Made by a program: the position numbers and the translations under genes
The notes under the pieces: generated by a model
What the model was told of the DNA's origin: nothing
The model's input: only the letters and a program-made list of their open reading frames with translations
The model's database searches: none
Assembly: GCA_036745245.1 (NCBI GenBank)
Contig: DAIOGN010000147.1
Location: forward strand, 1 to 7,138
Origin: DAIOGN01 sp036745245
GTDB lineage: Bacteria > Zixibacteria > MSB-5A5 > JAUVRN01
Length of the DNA: 7,138 nucleotides
Direction: 5' to 3'
Part shown: piece by piece, positions 1 through 6,869 of the stretch
Layout of the letters: every line of letters starts with the position of its first letter
Position numbering within the stretch: the stretch's first letter is position 1

Positions 1-1669
1 CGGACGTGTGATTTCCGATCACCTGGGGCGCCACCGGATTGGAAATGTCGACCACGATCAGACCTGCAGCGCCGCCGGCTATGAGGGCTCGATCTCCCGT
101 GACGAGAACATCGAGCCCGTCGGACACCATGGGCAGAAGCGCAAGCTGGGAGGGTGCCTCCGGCGACGCGACGTTGACTACATAGAAGGCGCCCGGACAG
201 GCAAGATAGGCCAGGGTGTCCACCAGGTCGACGTCCAGCACCTGCTGCGCAGTGGCGAAGTGTCCCGCGTGGAATGGCCCGGTTGGATCCGAGACGTCCA
301 GGAGACGCAGCCCACCGGCTTGATCCGCCACGGCCGCAATCGTCCCCTCCACATCGACTCTTCGCGCACTGCCCGGAGTGTTGTATCGTCCCAGGCGGAC
401 CGGGACCCCTGCGTAGCGGGCATTGAAGATCGCCAGGCCACTGTCGCCCGAGGCCACGTACAGGAGAGAGTCGTGCACCAGGGCGCCGCCCAGGCTCCCC
501 GGCGTGGACAGTCCATGAATGGAACAGATGTGCACGAAGTCCTCGACGAGACAGTCGCCGCACCCGTCACCGCGGGTAGTATTGCCGTCGTCGCATGCTT
601 CACACGGCCCCAGGCCGCCGTCGCCGCAGAGTCCCAGGGAGTCAATCCAGTACACAGTGAAGTAGGATTCCTCGGCAGCAAAGGTGCGCGCGCCGGCTGC
701 CTTGAGGCCCAGTGTGCGATCAGCGGAGGGCATCGTGAGAATGTGTTCGGGCGCAGCGGGGTTGGACACATCCAGGAGCAGATAGCCGCTGTCGATGTCG
801 GCCAGGTGAGCCACGGATCCGACGACTTCCACGTCGTTGGCCGAGCCGGGCGTGTTGTAGGTGCTCAGCAGGACCGGCGCGGTGGGGTCGGACACATCCA
901 CCAGGGCCAGACCAAACGTGAGATTGGCCACATACGCCACCGTATCGACCACGAAGACGTCGTACGCTGCCGCCAGCCCCCCGAGTGAGCCTACGAGTTC
1001 GGGCTGCGTGGGGTCGGACACATCCAGAATAGCCAGGCCATCCTGAGCCAGCGCCAGATAGGCGAGCGTGTCTACCACGAACACACTTTTGGCCGTGTGC
1101 GGCGTGGGATACGTGCCTATCACCACGGGCGAAGTAGGATTGGCGAGGCTCATGATCCAGATGTTGCCCGGCACGGTGCCGTCGGCAACGAAGAGCAGCG
1201 AGTCGGCCAGCTCAACATCGCAGGGATTCACGGGCAGCGTGTTGATGCCCACCTGCTGAAGGTTGGCAGGGTTGGAAATGTCGAGTACGGTGACGCCTCG
1301 ATTGTTGGCCTGAACGTCCCCGTCCGCCATGTAGGCGTAGATGCCCGATACGACCACGTCCAGTACCAGGCCGCCTGTCAGGAACTGGTCCAGAAGCTGA
1401 GGCGCGCCGGGGTTGGAGATGTCGTAAACGTCCACTCCGCCCCGCTGGCGTGAACAGAGCGCCAGGTTTCCCACCAGCGTAACGTCCCAGTTTCCGAAAT
1501 TCGAGAAGGAGCCTGTGACGAAAACGCTGGTATCGACGCAGGCGTCCAGATCGAGCAATCGATTGGCTTCGCCCTGAGCGAGGGGAGCAGGGTCGGAGGG
1601 TGCGACCGCCTGCGAGATGCACAGGACGCTAAGGACCAACCCCAGGACTACGGCATTTGAACGCCGCAT
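1..1669 (-). CDS. Secreted LVIVD-repeat beta-propeller protein with DUF4215-like insert (C-terminus beyond window)
   Basis: The frame is open for 556 codons from ATG 1669 to the left edge without a stop, so the C-terminus is missing. The start is supported by a strong Shine-Dalgarno (GGAGGTGGT directly before the ATG) and a signal peptide at residues 1-23 (MRR, hydrophobic core VVLGLVLSVLCIS, probable cleavage after AVA). The body is built of repeats whose core reads G-L-x-[IVL]-[LV]-D-[VI]-S-[DN]-P-x-x-P, the LVIVD (PF08309) signature. The aspartate or its equivalent falls at residues 83, 130, 174, 216, 258, 300, 343, 416, 458, 499 and 541, a period near 42. Such repeats form extracellular beta-propellers. 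Between the repeats at 343 and 416 sits a six-cysteine DUF4215-like unit. The protein is probably exported across the inner membrane; a C-terminal sorting or anchor domain may lie outside the window. Ligand and role are unknown. It is transcribed away from the glycosyltransferase-like gene, and I saw no convincing promoter. Confidence 0.9.
   Translation of the reverse strand, partial: MRRSNAVVLGLVLSVLCISQAVAPSDPAPLAQGEANRLLDLDACVDTSVFVTGSFSNFGNWDVTLVGNLALCSRQRGGVDVYDISNPGAPQLLDQFLTGGLVLDVVVSGIYAYMADGDVQANNRGVTVLDISNPANLQQVGINTLPVNPCDVELADSLLFVADGTVPGNIWIMSLANPTSPVVIGTYPTPHTAKSVFVVDTLAYLALAQDGLAILDVSDPTQPELVGSLGGLAAAYDVFVVDTVAYVANLTFGLALVDVSDPTAPVLLSTYNTPGSANDVEVVGSVAHLADIDSGYLLLDVSNPAAPEHILTMPSADRTLGLKAAGARTFAAEESYFTVYWIDSLGLCGDGGLGPCEACDDGNTTRGDGCGDCLVEDFVHICSIHGLSTPGSLGGALVHDSLLYVASGDSGLAIFNARYAGVPVRLGRYNTPGSARRVDVEGTIAAVADQAGGLRLLDVSDPTGPFHAGHFATAQQVLDVDLVDTLAYLACPGAFYVVNVASPEAPSQLALLPMVSDGLDVLVTGDRALIAGGAAGLIVVDISNPVAPQVIGNHTS
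524..628 (-). other. DUF4215/Myxo-disulfide-like cysteine-rich unit inside the propeller protein
   Basis: Residues 348-382 of the propeller protein carry six cysteines (348, 356, 359, 370, 373, 382) around the core CGDG...C..CDDGN...GDGC..C. This is the pattern of the DUF4215 (PF13948) / Myxococcus disulfide repeat family found in secreted proteins. Three disulfides are likely. The unit interrupts the repeat series: the degenerate repeat before it is centred on D343 and the next on N416, a gap of 73, which is one normal period plus about 30 residues. Confidence 0.75.
756..1026 (-). repeat. In-frame 126-bp-period direct repeats within the LVIVD coding region
   Basis: The 19-base string GTGGGGTCGGACACATCCA (plus strand) occurs exactly at 882-900 and 1008-1026, and with two mismatches at 756-774. 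The spacing is 126 bp each time, exactly 42 codons. It encodes the conserved DVS[DN]P core of three consecutive propeller repeats. Identity at the DNA level suggests these blades arose by tandem duplication; flanking blades are more diverged. Confidence 0.85.
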
Positions 1670-1917
1670 ACCACCTCCGCAAAAGAGCCTGCCGCCCCGA
1701 ATCGATACGATTCCATGTAACGCTCTTTCGGACCGATCAGGTACGTGTTTCTTAGGTCGCCCGGGTCGGGCTCTACGCTTCAGGCAAATGCTGGCGCCCC
1801 TTCCATATTGCCCATGGAGATTCCCGGCCCGATCTAGCGACTTCAGGTCAACAGAGCCGGCCCGGGAAACATCCTCTGCAATCCTGCAGCCATGACACCC
1901 GGGGTCGCTCGCTTGAG
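1670..1917. other. Divergent intergenic region
   Basis: These 248 bp separate the start codons of two divergently transcribed genes, so both promoters should lie here. I see no sigma-70 element good enough to place, no RNA gene and no strong hairpin. The only clear signal is the Shine-Dalgarno of the minus-strand gene at its left end. Upstream of the plus-strand gene there is no strong Shine-Dalgarno. Confidence 0.5.
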
Positions 1918-3174
1918 ATGAACCAATCGCTTTCCGATCCCAGGCACTTCCGCCGCCACGCTCTCATCCTCCTGGTGGCGGGGCTTCTTGTACAGGGATG
2001 GCTCGTGACGCGGCAGGGAATCCTGCCCGATCAGAACGCGGTCCTCTACTCCGGCACGCAGTTTCTCGCATCGGATGATTTGCCGGCGTTCGCCAAGCCC
2101 TCCAGTGCGGGGGCACAGTTGCCAGGATTTCTGCTCCCCGCCCTTGTGGCCGGCGCGATCACGGTGTGGCACGACTACCGGAGCCCGACGCTATTCGCCG
2201 TGATTCCGCAGGTGTGCGCCTTTCTGCTGTTGGCGCTCGTATTGACACGCACGCTCGAGACGCGTTGGGCTGTGGTGTATCTCTCCCTGTACTGGCTGTC
2301 CGCATGGCGGCTGTTCCACTCGGCTTCGGCGTGGGAACCCGCATTTGTCTTTCTGCCGGCGGCGTTGCATATGTTGCTGTGCTACCGGCAGCGCGACCGG
2401 AGGCACTTCCTCGAGAGTACCCTTCTTGCACTTGTGCTCGCCGTGTCGTTTCAGATCCATGCATCGAGCTTCATTCTGCTGGTCTCGTTCGTGTGGTTGT
2501 GGGTGACGCGAAGGGTGAAGGTTCATTGGGCAGGGCTGCTCACCGGGATTGTAGTGGCGTGCCTTTTCTACCTGCCGACGATTCAGTGGGTACTTTCCTC
2601 TCCGACAGATACCGGATTGCCGCAGACGCACCAGGGAGTGCTCGCTGGAATGCTCTCCCTGCTCAAAGGCACCACCTTCTGGCTGCGAATGTCCACGCCC
2701 GATCTGGGCGAGCGACTGAGTCAGGCTGGAGGATTCTACGGCGGCGATCAGCTGTTCATGGCGCTTCGGGTACTGCTGGGTCTCCTCGTCCTGCCCAGCG
2801 CGCTTTTCACCTGGCGGATGATTCGCACGCCAGACCATGCGTCGCCTGGTTCGTCGTGGTTGCGGTTGTATTCGCTCGCCTGCCTGGGGTCGACGCTCGT
2901 CGCCTCACTCGTATCACCCGCCTCGGTGCAAACCTGGCACGTGGTGATCGTGCTGCATGCCGCCCTAATTCCCCTCGTGCTCTTCCTGCGTCACAGAGGG
3001 GAGGCAGGTCAGCGTGGCGGCGGCGCCATCGTGGTGGCGTGCCTGATTCTGAACCTGGGCACAACCTGCGTTCTGGGGTTCTGTCACGAACAGTACACTC
3101 CACCCACCGCTGCTTCCCTGGATGCGCTAAACGCTCCGCAGGAGGTGAGGGCGCTGGTTGGAGTCCACCCCTGA
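1918..3174 (+). CDS. GT-C-type polytopic membrane protein, ArnT/PMT_2-like glycosyltransferase candidate
   Basis: A 418-residue integral membrane protein with about 11 hydrophobic segments, roughly at 15-31, 67-84, 91-110, 117-130, 138-155, 165-196 (probably two), 206-226, 278-299, 317-336, 340-357 and 369-388. The segment around 135-190 (SASAWEPAFVFLPA, then a basic loop, then AVSFQIHASSFILL) matches a pattern I associate with GT39/PMT_2 proteins: W-x-P before one helix and Q-x-H in the next. The first external loop contains PDQN (37-40), where family members usually carry an acidic catalytic motif such as DE. Such enzymes move sugars from polyprenyl-phosphate donors onto lipid, protein or polymer acceptors in the periplasm; donor and acceptor here cannot be named. 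The length is short for ArnT (about 550), lacking a large C-terminal periplasmic domain. The start is the ATG at 1918; its ribosome site is weak, so a different start is possible. It ends convergently with the radical SAM gene. Confidence 0.7.
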   Translation: MNQSLSDPRHFRRHALILLVAGLLVQGWLVTRQGILPDQNAVLYSGTQFLASDDLPAFAKPSSAGAQLPGFLLPALVAGAITVWHDYRSPTLFAVIPQVCAFLLLALVLTRTLETRWAVVYLSLYWLSAWRLFHSASAWEPAFVFLPAALHMLLCYRQRDRRHFLESTLLALVLAVSFQIHASSFILLVSFVWLWVTRRVKVHWAGLLTGIVVACLFYLPTIQWVLSSPTDTGLPQTHQGVLAGMLSLLKGTTFWLRMSTPDLGERLSQAGGFYGGDQLFMALRVLLGLLVLPSALFTWRMIRTPDHASPGSSWLRLYSLACLGSTLVASLVSPASVQTWHVVIVLHAALIPLVLFLRHRGEAGQRGGGAIVVACLILNLGTTCVLGFCHEQYTPPTAASLDALNAPQEVRALVGVHP

Positions 3175-3224
3175 ACTGACGTCGACAGGGGGATTGGACT
3201 TCTCGGTCTTAGCGATCGTTCGAT

Positions 3225-4265
3225 TCAGCCGCTTTCGAACAGGTCTGTCTGTTCCTTTGTTGCGCGGCGAAAGTAGTCGGTGGAAAGAGCCGGTCCCCGC
3301 GTTGAGAGTCCGTACTTCTTCGCCCAGATGCGGAACAGGCTGTCCACCTGTCGGGCGAAGGGTCCGGAACCGCGCATGCGGGAACCGAACCTGGGGTCGT
3401 TGCGCCTGCCGTTGCGTACCGATTCGATCCTGTGCAGCACCTTGTCGCGCCGATCCGGCAGATGGGTTTCGAGCCAGCCTTCGAATAGATGGGCCACTCC
3501 GTGTGGCAGCCGCAGCATGATGTAGGTGGCGTGGCTTGCGCCAGCTCGCGCGGAAGCTTCCAGCACGTGAGGGACTTCGTGGTCGGTGAGGCCCGGGATG
3601 ACCGGGGCCACAAAGACACCGCAGGGGATGCCGGCGCGAGACAATTCGGCAATCGCCTTGAGACGAGATTCGGGTGTGGACGTGCGCGGTTCCAGCTTTC
3701 GCGACAGCTCGGTGTCGAGCGAATTGATCGACAGGTTCACTGAAACGCACTCGACTTCGGCCAGGCGCCTGAGCACGTCGAGGTCGCGCGTGACGAGATG
3801 GTTCTTGGTGACCACAATCACCGGATTGCGGAACTCTGCGAATACCTCGAGGCACTTCCTCGTGAGCGTGAGCTTGCGCTCGAGCGGCTGGTATGGATCG
3901 GTCGCTCCGGACAGGGCGACCGGCTGCGGTTGCCATTTTGGCGAAGAAAGTGCGGCGCGTAGTAGCGCAGGCGCATCCGATTTCACCACGATGCGCGTTT
4001 CGAAGTCGAGGCCTGCGGAGAAACCTAGGTACTCGTGCATCGGCCGCGCGTAACAGTAGCTGCAGCCATGCTCGCACCCGCGGTAGGGGTTGAGGCTCAC
4101 GTCGAACCCCACGTCGGGGCTGTCGTTGTACGACAGGATCGACTGGGACGAGTCGGCGTACGTTACGGTGCGCGACTCGGCATCGGGTGCCTGGTCGCTG
4201 TCCGGTACCACGTACAGACTGTCGAACCGGTTGCGCGGATTTCCCGGAATACCCCGGCCCTTCAT
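3225..4265 (-). CDS. PA0069/SplB-like radical SAM protein (COG1533)
   Basis: A complete 346-residue protein. The N-terminus (KGRGIPGNPRNRF) matches the usual opening of the PA0069-family radical SAM proteins. The cluster motif CX3CX2C is intact as C64-EHG-C68-SY-C71, inside NPYRGCEHGCSYCYARP, and would hold the 4Fe-4S cluster that cleaves S-adenosylmethionine. Further conserved stretches are SGATDPYQPLE (about 119-129), VTKN (about 152-155), SINSLD (about 179-184) and VAPVIPGLTD (about 218-227), consistent with a radical SAM barrel. These proteins are distant relatives of spore photoproduct lyase (SplB), but the reaction is not established, so no symbol is given. ATG 4265 is chosen for the family-type N-terminus and an AGGAG two bases upstream, an unusually short spacing; no earlier in-frame start is visible. 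It is monocistronic and divergent from the MsrA-like gene. The 50 bp to the convergent neighbour shows no clear terminator. Confidence 0.9.
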   Translation of the reverse strand: MKGRGIPGNPRNRFDSLYVVPDSDQAPDAESRTVTYADSSQSILSYNDSPDVGFDVSLNPYRGCEHGCSYCYARPMHEYLGFSAGLDFETRIVVKSDAPALLRAALSSPKWQPQPVALSGATDPYQPLERKLTLTRKCLEVFAEFRNPVIVVTKNHLVTRDLDVLRRLAEVECVSVNLSINSLDTELSRKLEPRTSTPESRLKAIAELSRAGIPCGVFVAPVIPGLTDHEVPHVLEASARAGASHATYIMLRLPHGVAHLFEGWLETHLPDRRDKVLHRIESVRNGRRNDPRFGSRMRGSGPFARQVDSLFRIWAKKYGLSTRGPALSTDYFRRATKEQTDLFESG

Positions 4266-4313
4266 GACTCCTGCCTGAAAGGGCGTTGAAACTTTACGGC
4301 CGTTTGACCAGTA

Positions 4314-4326
4314 GTATGGTCCATAC
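4314..4326. repeat. Perfect inverted repeat in a divergent promoter region
   Basis: GTATGG-T-CCATAC is a 6-bp perfect inverted repeat around one base, 48 bp upstream of the radical SAM start and 107 bp upstream of the MsrA-like start. Its place between divergent genes would suit a small operator, but one copy alone is weak evidence. Confidence 0.35.
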
Positions 4327-4350
4327 CCCTACCCGCCAGAATCACATTTG

Positions 4351-4365
4351 GAGGCCGGGGGCCTC
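4351..4365. repeat. Short GC-rich hairpin
   Basis: GAGGCC-GGG-GGCCTC forms a 6-bp stem with a 3-base loop in the intergenic region ahead of the MsrA-like gene. It has no following T-run, so it does not look like an intrinsic terminator. It may be incidental in GC-rich DNA. Confidence 0.3.
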
Positions 4366-4382
4366 TCCGGGCCTACCGGTCC

Positions 4383-4410
4383 TTGCCAGCCGGCCCGCAG
4401 GGCGTACATT
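4383..4410 (+). promoter_or_regulatory. Candidate sigma-70 promoter for the MsrA-like/tag unit
   Basis: TTGCCA (4383-4388, five of six to TTGACA) and TACATT (4405-4410, four of six to TATAAT) are separated by 16 bp. Transcription would start near 4417, just ahead of the AGGAGGAGG ribosome site (4419-4427), giving a very short leader. The spacing is good, but the match is moderate. Confidence 0.4.
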
Positions 4411-4433
4411 GAGTCCACAGGAGGAGGCGGCTC

Positions 4434-4883
4434 ATGGCCAGAGCCACGTTCGCGGCCCAGGCTCAAGACGGCATTGAAGACACGTTTCGCCAGTTAGCGG
4501 GCGTTACGAGCACCCGGCTGGGCTTTGTGGCCGGATCCACGGGGCAGGGAGCCACCGCCGCGGTTGAAGTGCGATTCAATCCCGCTGTCACAAGCTACAC
4601 GGAGCTGCTCGAGGTGTACTGGCGGCTTCTGGATCCACGGCTGGCGTCGGGTCACCCCACTGGCACCGTCGGCGCTCGTCTCTCCGTCGTGTTCTATCAC
4701 GACAACGATCAGCGTGGCGAAGCCATCGCCACCAAGATCCGCCTCGAACGAAGCGGCCAAATGGAAGGCGCCATCGTCACCGACATCCTTCCCGCCACGC
4801 CCTGGCTCGACCTCGACGCCATGCTTCCTCCGGGCTCGCTTGGTGCCGGTTCGTCTGCCGAAAGCCAGGCCGGCGAAGAGTAG
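4434..4883 (+). CDS. Cysteine-free MsrA-like protein (probable pseudoenzyme)
   Basis: A 149-residue protein aligning with peptide-methionine (S)-S-oxide reductase MsrA from memory of the family. ATF-A..., DTFRQLAGVTSTRLGF, VEVRFNPAVTSYTELLEVYWRLLDP and SVVFYHDNDQ follow the family pattern in order, and IVTDILPATPW corresponds to the family's IxPAxPF region. The active site is gone. Where MsrA has GGCFWG, this protein has AQAQDG (residues 9-14), so the catalytic Cys, Phe and Trp become Ala, Gln and Asp. The glutamate of GHAE and the tyrosine of QYRS are also absent. There is no cysteine anywhere, and the C-terminal tail with the AExYHQ motif and resolving cysteines is missing (149 versus roughly 180-210 residues). 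The frame is intact, with an excellent AGGAGGAGG site six bases upstream, so it looks expressed, not decayed. It cannot reduce methionine sulfoxide by the known thiol chemistry; a binding or scaffold role is possible. It lies 28 bp before tag. Confidence 0.75.
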   Translation: MARATFAAQAQDGIEDTFRQLAGVTSTRLGFVAGSTGQGATAAVEVRFNPAVTSYTELLEVYWRLLDPRLASGHPTGTVGARLSVVFYHDNDQRGEAIATKIRLERSGQMEGAIVTDILPATPWLDLDAMLPPGSLGAGSSAESQAGEE

Positions 4884-4911
4884 CCCACGCCGCGCCCGCA
4901 GTCTTCCTCAC

Positions 4912-5517
4912 ATGCCTGCCCGATCGATTGAACACCACGTCCGTTGCGCCTGGTGTGGCGAAGATACATTGATGCGCGCCTACCACGACCAGGAATGGGG
5001 TGTACCGGTCCACGACGACACCAAGCTGTTCGAATTCCTGGTGCTCGACGCGTTCCAGGCGGGCCTGTCATGGCGCACCATTCTTTACAAGCGGGAGAAC
5101 TTCCGCAAGGCCTTCGCCGAGTTCGACGCCGCGCGCGTGGCACGCTTCGACCGCCGCCGCATCGAACGGCTCATGGGCGATGCAGGCATCGTGCGCAACC
5201 GCCAGAAGATCGAAGCCACAGTGGCCAATGCCCGCGCCGTGCTCAAGGTGCGAAAACAGCACGGCTCACTCGATCGATTCCTCTGGGAGCTGGCGGAACC
5301 ACGATCCACGCAATGTTTCCGACAATCAGGTGAGATTCCGGCGCTGACGAATGTCTCGAAGTCGATGAGCAAAGCGCTTCTGGCCCAGGGCTTCGCATTC
5401 GTGGGGCCCACGATCTGTTACGCTTTCATGCAGGCGGCCGGCATGGTGAACGACCACCTGGTCTCGTGTTTCAGGCACGCCGACGTAGAGAAACTGCAGT
5501 CTACAAAGTCACGCTGA
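4912..5517 (+). CDS. tag: DNA-3-methyladenine glycosylase I
   Basis: A 201-residue protein of the Tag family (COG2818), close to the E. coli length (187). It excises 3-methyladenine from alkylated DNA in the cytoplasm, the first step of base excision repair. The structural zinc ligands are present: C12 (RCAWCG), H25 (AYHDQEWGVP) and the H-x3-C pair H182/C186 (NDHLVSC). The base-binding pocket is recognisable from Y24 and W54 (QAGLSW). The position of E. coli Glu38 is held by D46 (LVLDAFQAGLSW). KRENFRKAF and GFAFVGPTICYAFMQAAGMVNDH are further family hallmarks. I chose ATG 4912 because it places eleven residues before the first zinc cysteine; the frame is open further upstream but overlaps the MsrA-like gene. 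There is no Shine-Dalgarno before it, which suggests translational coupling to the gene 28 bp upstream. The 3' end overlaps the convergent flippase gene. Confidence 0.95.
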   Translation: MPARSIEHHVRCAWCGEDTLMRAYHDQEWGVPVHDDTKLFEFLVLDAFQAGLSWRTILYKRENFRKAFAEFDAARVARFDRRRIERLMGDAGIVRNRQKIEATVANARAVLKVRKQHGSLDRFLWELAEPRSTQCFRQSGEIPALTNVSKSMSKALLAQGFAFVGPTICYAFMQAAGMVNDHLVSCFRHADVEKLQSTKSR

Positions 5518-6846
5518 GCCCTGGGCGCCGGCCGCCAGCACATCGGGGCCGGTGTCGGTGGGAGGCCGTGTGCGTACCGACCGCGAGAAGAACCACATCC
5601 CCACACAGAGAAGGATCTCCGCCGCGAGAGTGGCCCATGCCGCGCCAAGCGAGTGAAACTGGGGAATGAGCATCACGTTCAAGAGAAGGTTGAGGGTGGA
5701 AGCAGCCACCGTGGCCGTGGCGATGCGGCGGGTCTCCTTGCGTACGAGCAGACTCCCCAGCGCTAGAAACGACCAGCCATGGACCACGCCTGCCACCAGG
5801 AGAATCTGCGCCGGGAGAATGCAGCCCGCGTAGCGCGGATCAATGAAGTTCCTCACCACGGGCGGCGTGATGAGGATTCCTGTCAGCCCCACCAGCGCGT
5901 AAAAGAGCGCGATGTACCTCTGCGCTTTGGCCACGAGCGCCGGCTCTGCGTCGTGGCGTCGGTAGAGAAAGGGAAGGTACGCCTGGTTGGTGCTGGTGGT
6001 GATGATCAGCATGGCCGTGCCGATCTGCCCGGCGAGGCTGTACAATCCCAGTTCGTCCAGCGTGGAGAGGCGCTCCAGAAGGAAACGGTCACCGTATTGC
6101 AGAATCACGGCCGCGCCTGTGTGCACGAAGAGCGGTAACCCGAAGGCGAATGCTTCGCGGCGAGCGGATCGTCCTCCCGGCTCCGACAACTCGGGCAACA
6201 AGGGTGGAAGAGCCCACACGAAGCCCACGCAGGCACTCAACAGAAGCCCCGCGGCCATGCCCAGAACGCCCCAGCCGAACAGCACCACCCCCACGAAACT
6301 CCCGGCCGCCACGGTGAGTCCGGTCGCAAGCTCCAACGCAGCGTACGAAGTGGGCGCTTCCAGCATCTGGTAGCGACGTTTTGCCACCTGCACCAGAGAA
6401 CCGAGTGCGGTGGCGGCCAGCACAATTCCCCAGAGCAGGTCGGACCTCCCCACGTCCAGCGGAACGATTCGAAAAATCGGATAGGCGACGATGCACGCAA
6501 CCACCACAGCGGCCATGGAGGTGCGCAACGCGGCGCGTCGCACGGGGGGGCCGCCCGCGGGAAACGCCTCCGGGCGTTTGAGCGCGAAGCCATACGCCGT
6601 AATGAGACCCAAGGGAGCGAGCGTGCCCAGCAGTGTGGCCGTGACGCTCACGTACCCCCAGGCTCCATATTCTGCCGGCGACAGATAGCGCGTGAACAGC
6701 GGGATCAGGAGGAAGAACACGAGCCGTTGCGCCACGGGAACCGTGATGTACAGCGCGGAATGGCGGGCCAGCCTGGGCAGACGAATCACAATGTTGGAGA
6801 GCTTTCTACTGGCCGCGAAGATCGGCCTTTGCTCGATAGGGCGCAA
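5509..6846 (-). CDS. Wzx/MATE-like polysaccharide flippase
   Basis: A 445-residue inner-membrane protein with about 12 hydrophobic segments, of the polysaccharide biosynthesis/oligosaccharide flippase group in the MVF/MOP superfamily. Hallmarks are an N-terminal helix followed by LFTRYLSPAEYGAWG (about 50-64), then YGDRFLLERLSTLDELGLYS (about 251-270) and LNLLLNVMLIP...LGAAWATL (about 385-407). These proteins flip undecaprenyl-linked oligosaccharides to the periplasmic face; the substrate cannot be inferred. Start choice is uncertain: no ATG lies near the N-terminus. The longest option is TTG 6846, and a GTG at 6789 (codon 20) would also precede the conserved region; neither has a good ribosome site. 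No other polysaccharide genes flank it here, so it looks like an orphan flippase. It is divergent from the tRNA-tuf promoter and convergent with tag. Confidence 0.88.
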   Translation of the reverse strand: MRPIEQRPIFAASRKLSNIVIRLPRLARHSALYITVPVAQRLVFFLLIPLFTRYLSPAEYGAWGYVSVTATLLGTLAPLGLITAYGFALKRPEAFPAGGPPVRRAALRTSMAAVVVACIVAYPIFRIVPLDVGRSDLLWGIVLAATALGSLVQVAKRRYQMLEAPTSYAALELATGLTVAAGSFVGVVLFGWGVLGMAAGLLLSACVGFVWALPPLLPELSEPGGRSARREAFAFGLPLFVHTGAAVILQYGDRFLLERLSTLDELGLYSLAGQIGTAMLIITTSTNQAYLPFLYRRHDAEPALVAKAQRYIALFYALVGLTGILITPPVVRNFIDPRYAGCILPAQILLVAGVVHGWSFLALGSLLVRKETRRIATATVAASTLNLLLNVMLIPQFHSLGAAWATLAAEILLCVGMWFFSRSVRTRPPTDTGPDVLAAGAQGSA

Positions 6847-6869
6847 CGAGTTAGCACCCGTGATTTACC

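Noticed and set aside
8..988. Long plus-strand open frame of 326 codons
   Set aside because: It lies antisense to the LVIVD gene, whose minus-strand frame shows clear repeats and a signal peptide. The plus-strand product is low-complexity and recalls no family.
756..1026. CRISPR-like array
   Set aside because: The regular repeats are in-frame codons for a protein motif, with a period of exactly 42 codons and diverged intervening coding sequence.
2166..3179. Plus-strand open frame of 337 codons
   Set aside because: It overlaps the membrane protein in another frame, its product is rich in Arg and Ala without domain signs, and it starts inside a membrane-segment codon run of the real gene.
3175..3224. 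Bidirectional terminator in the convergent gap
   Set aside because: Only a trivial short dyad (around GATCGTTCGATT) is present; there is no stable GC stem with flanking A and T runs.
3127..4077. Minus-strand open frame of 316 codons
   Set aside because: It is a shadow of the radical SAM gene in another frame. The true frame carries the CX3CX2C motif.
3225..4265. Spore photoproduct lyase (splB)
   Set aside because: It shares the broad COG1533 group, but the N-terminus and motifs fit the PA0069-type family, and nothing in the window suggests sporulation.
4525..4911. Upstream extension of tag giving a 330-residue protein
   Set aside because: The extra 129 residues run through the MsrA-like gene in another frame and have no Tag-family counterpart. 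The family N-terminus fits ATG 4912.
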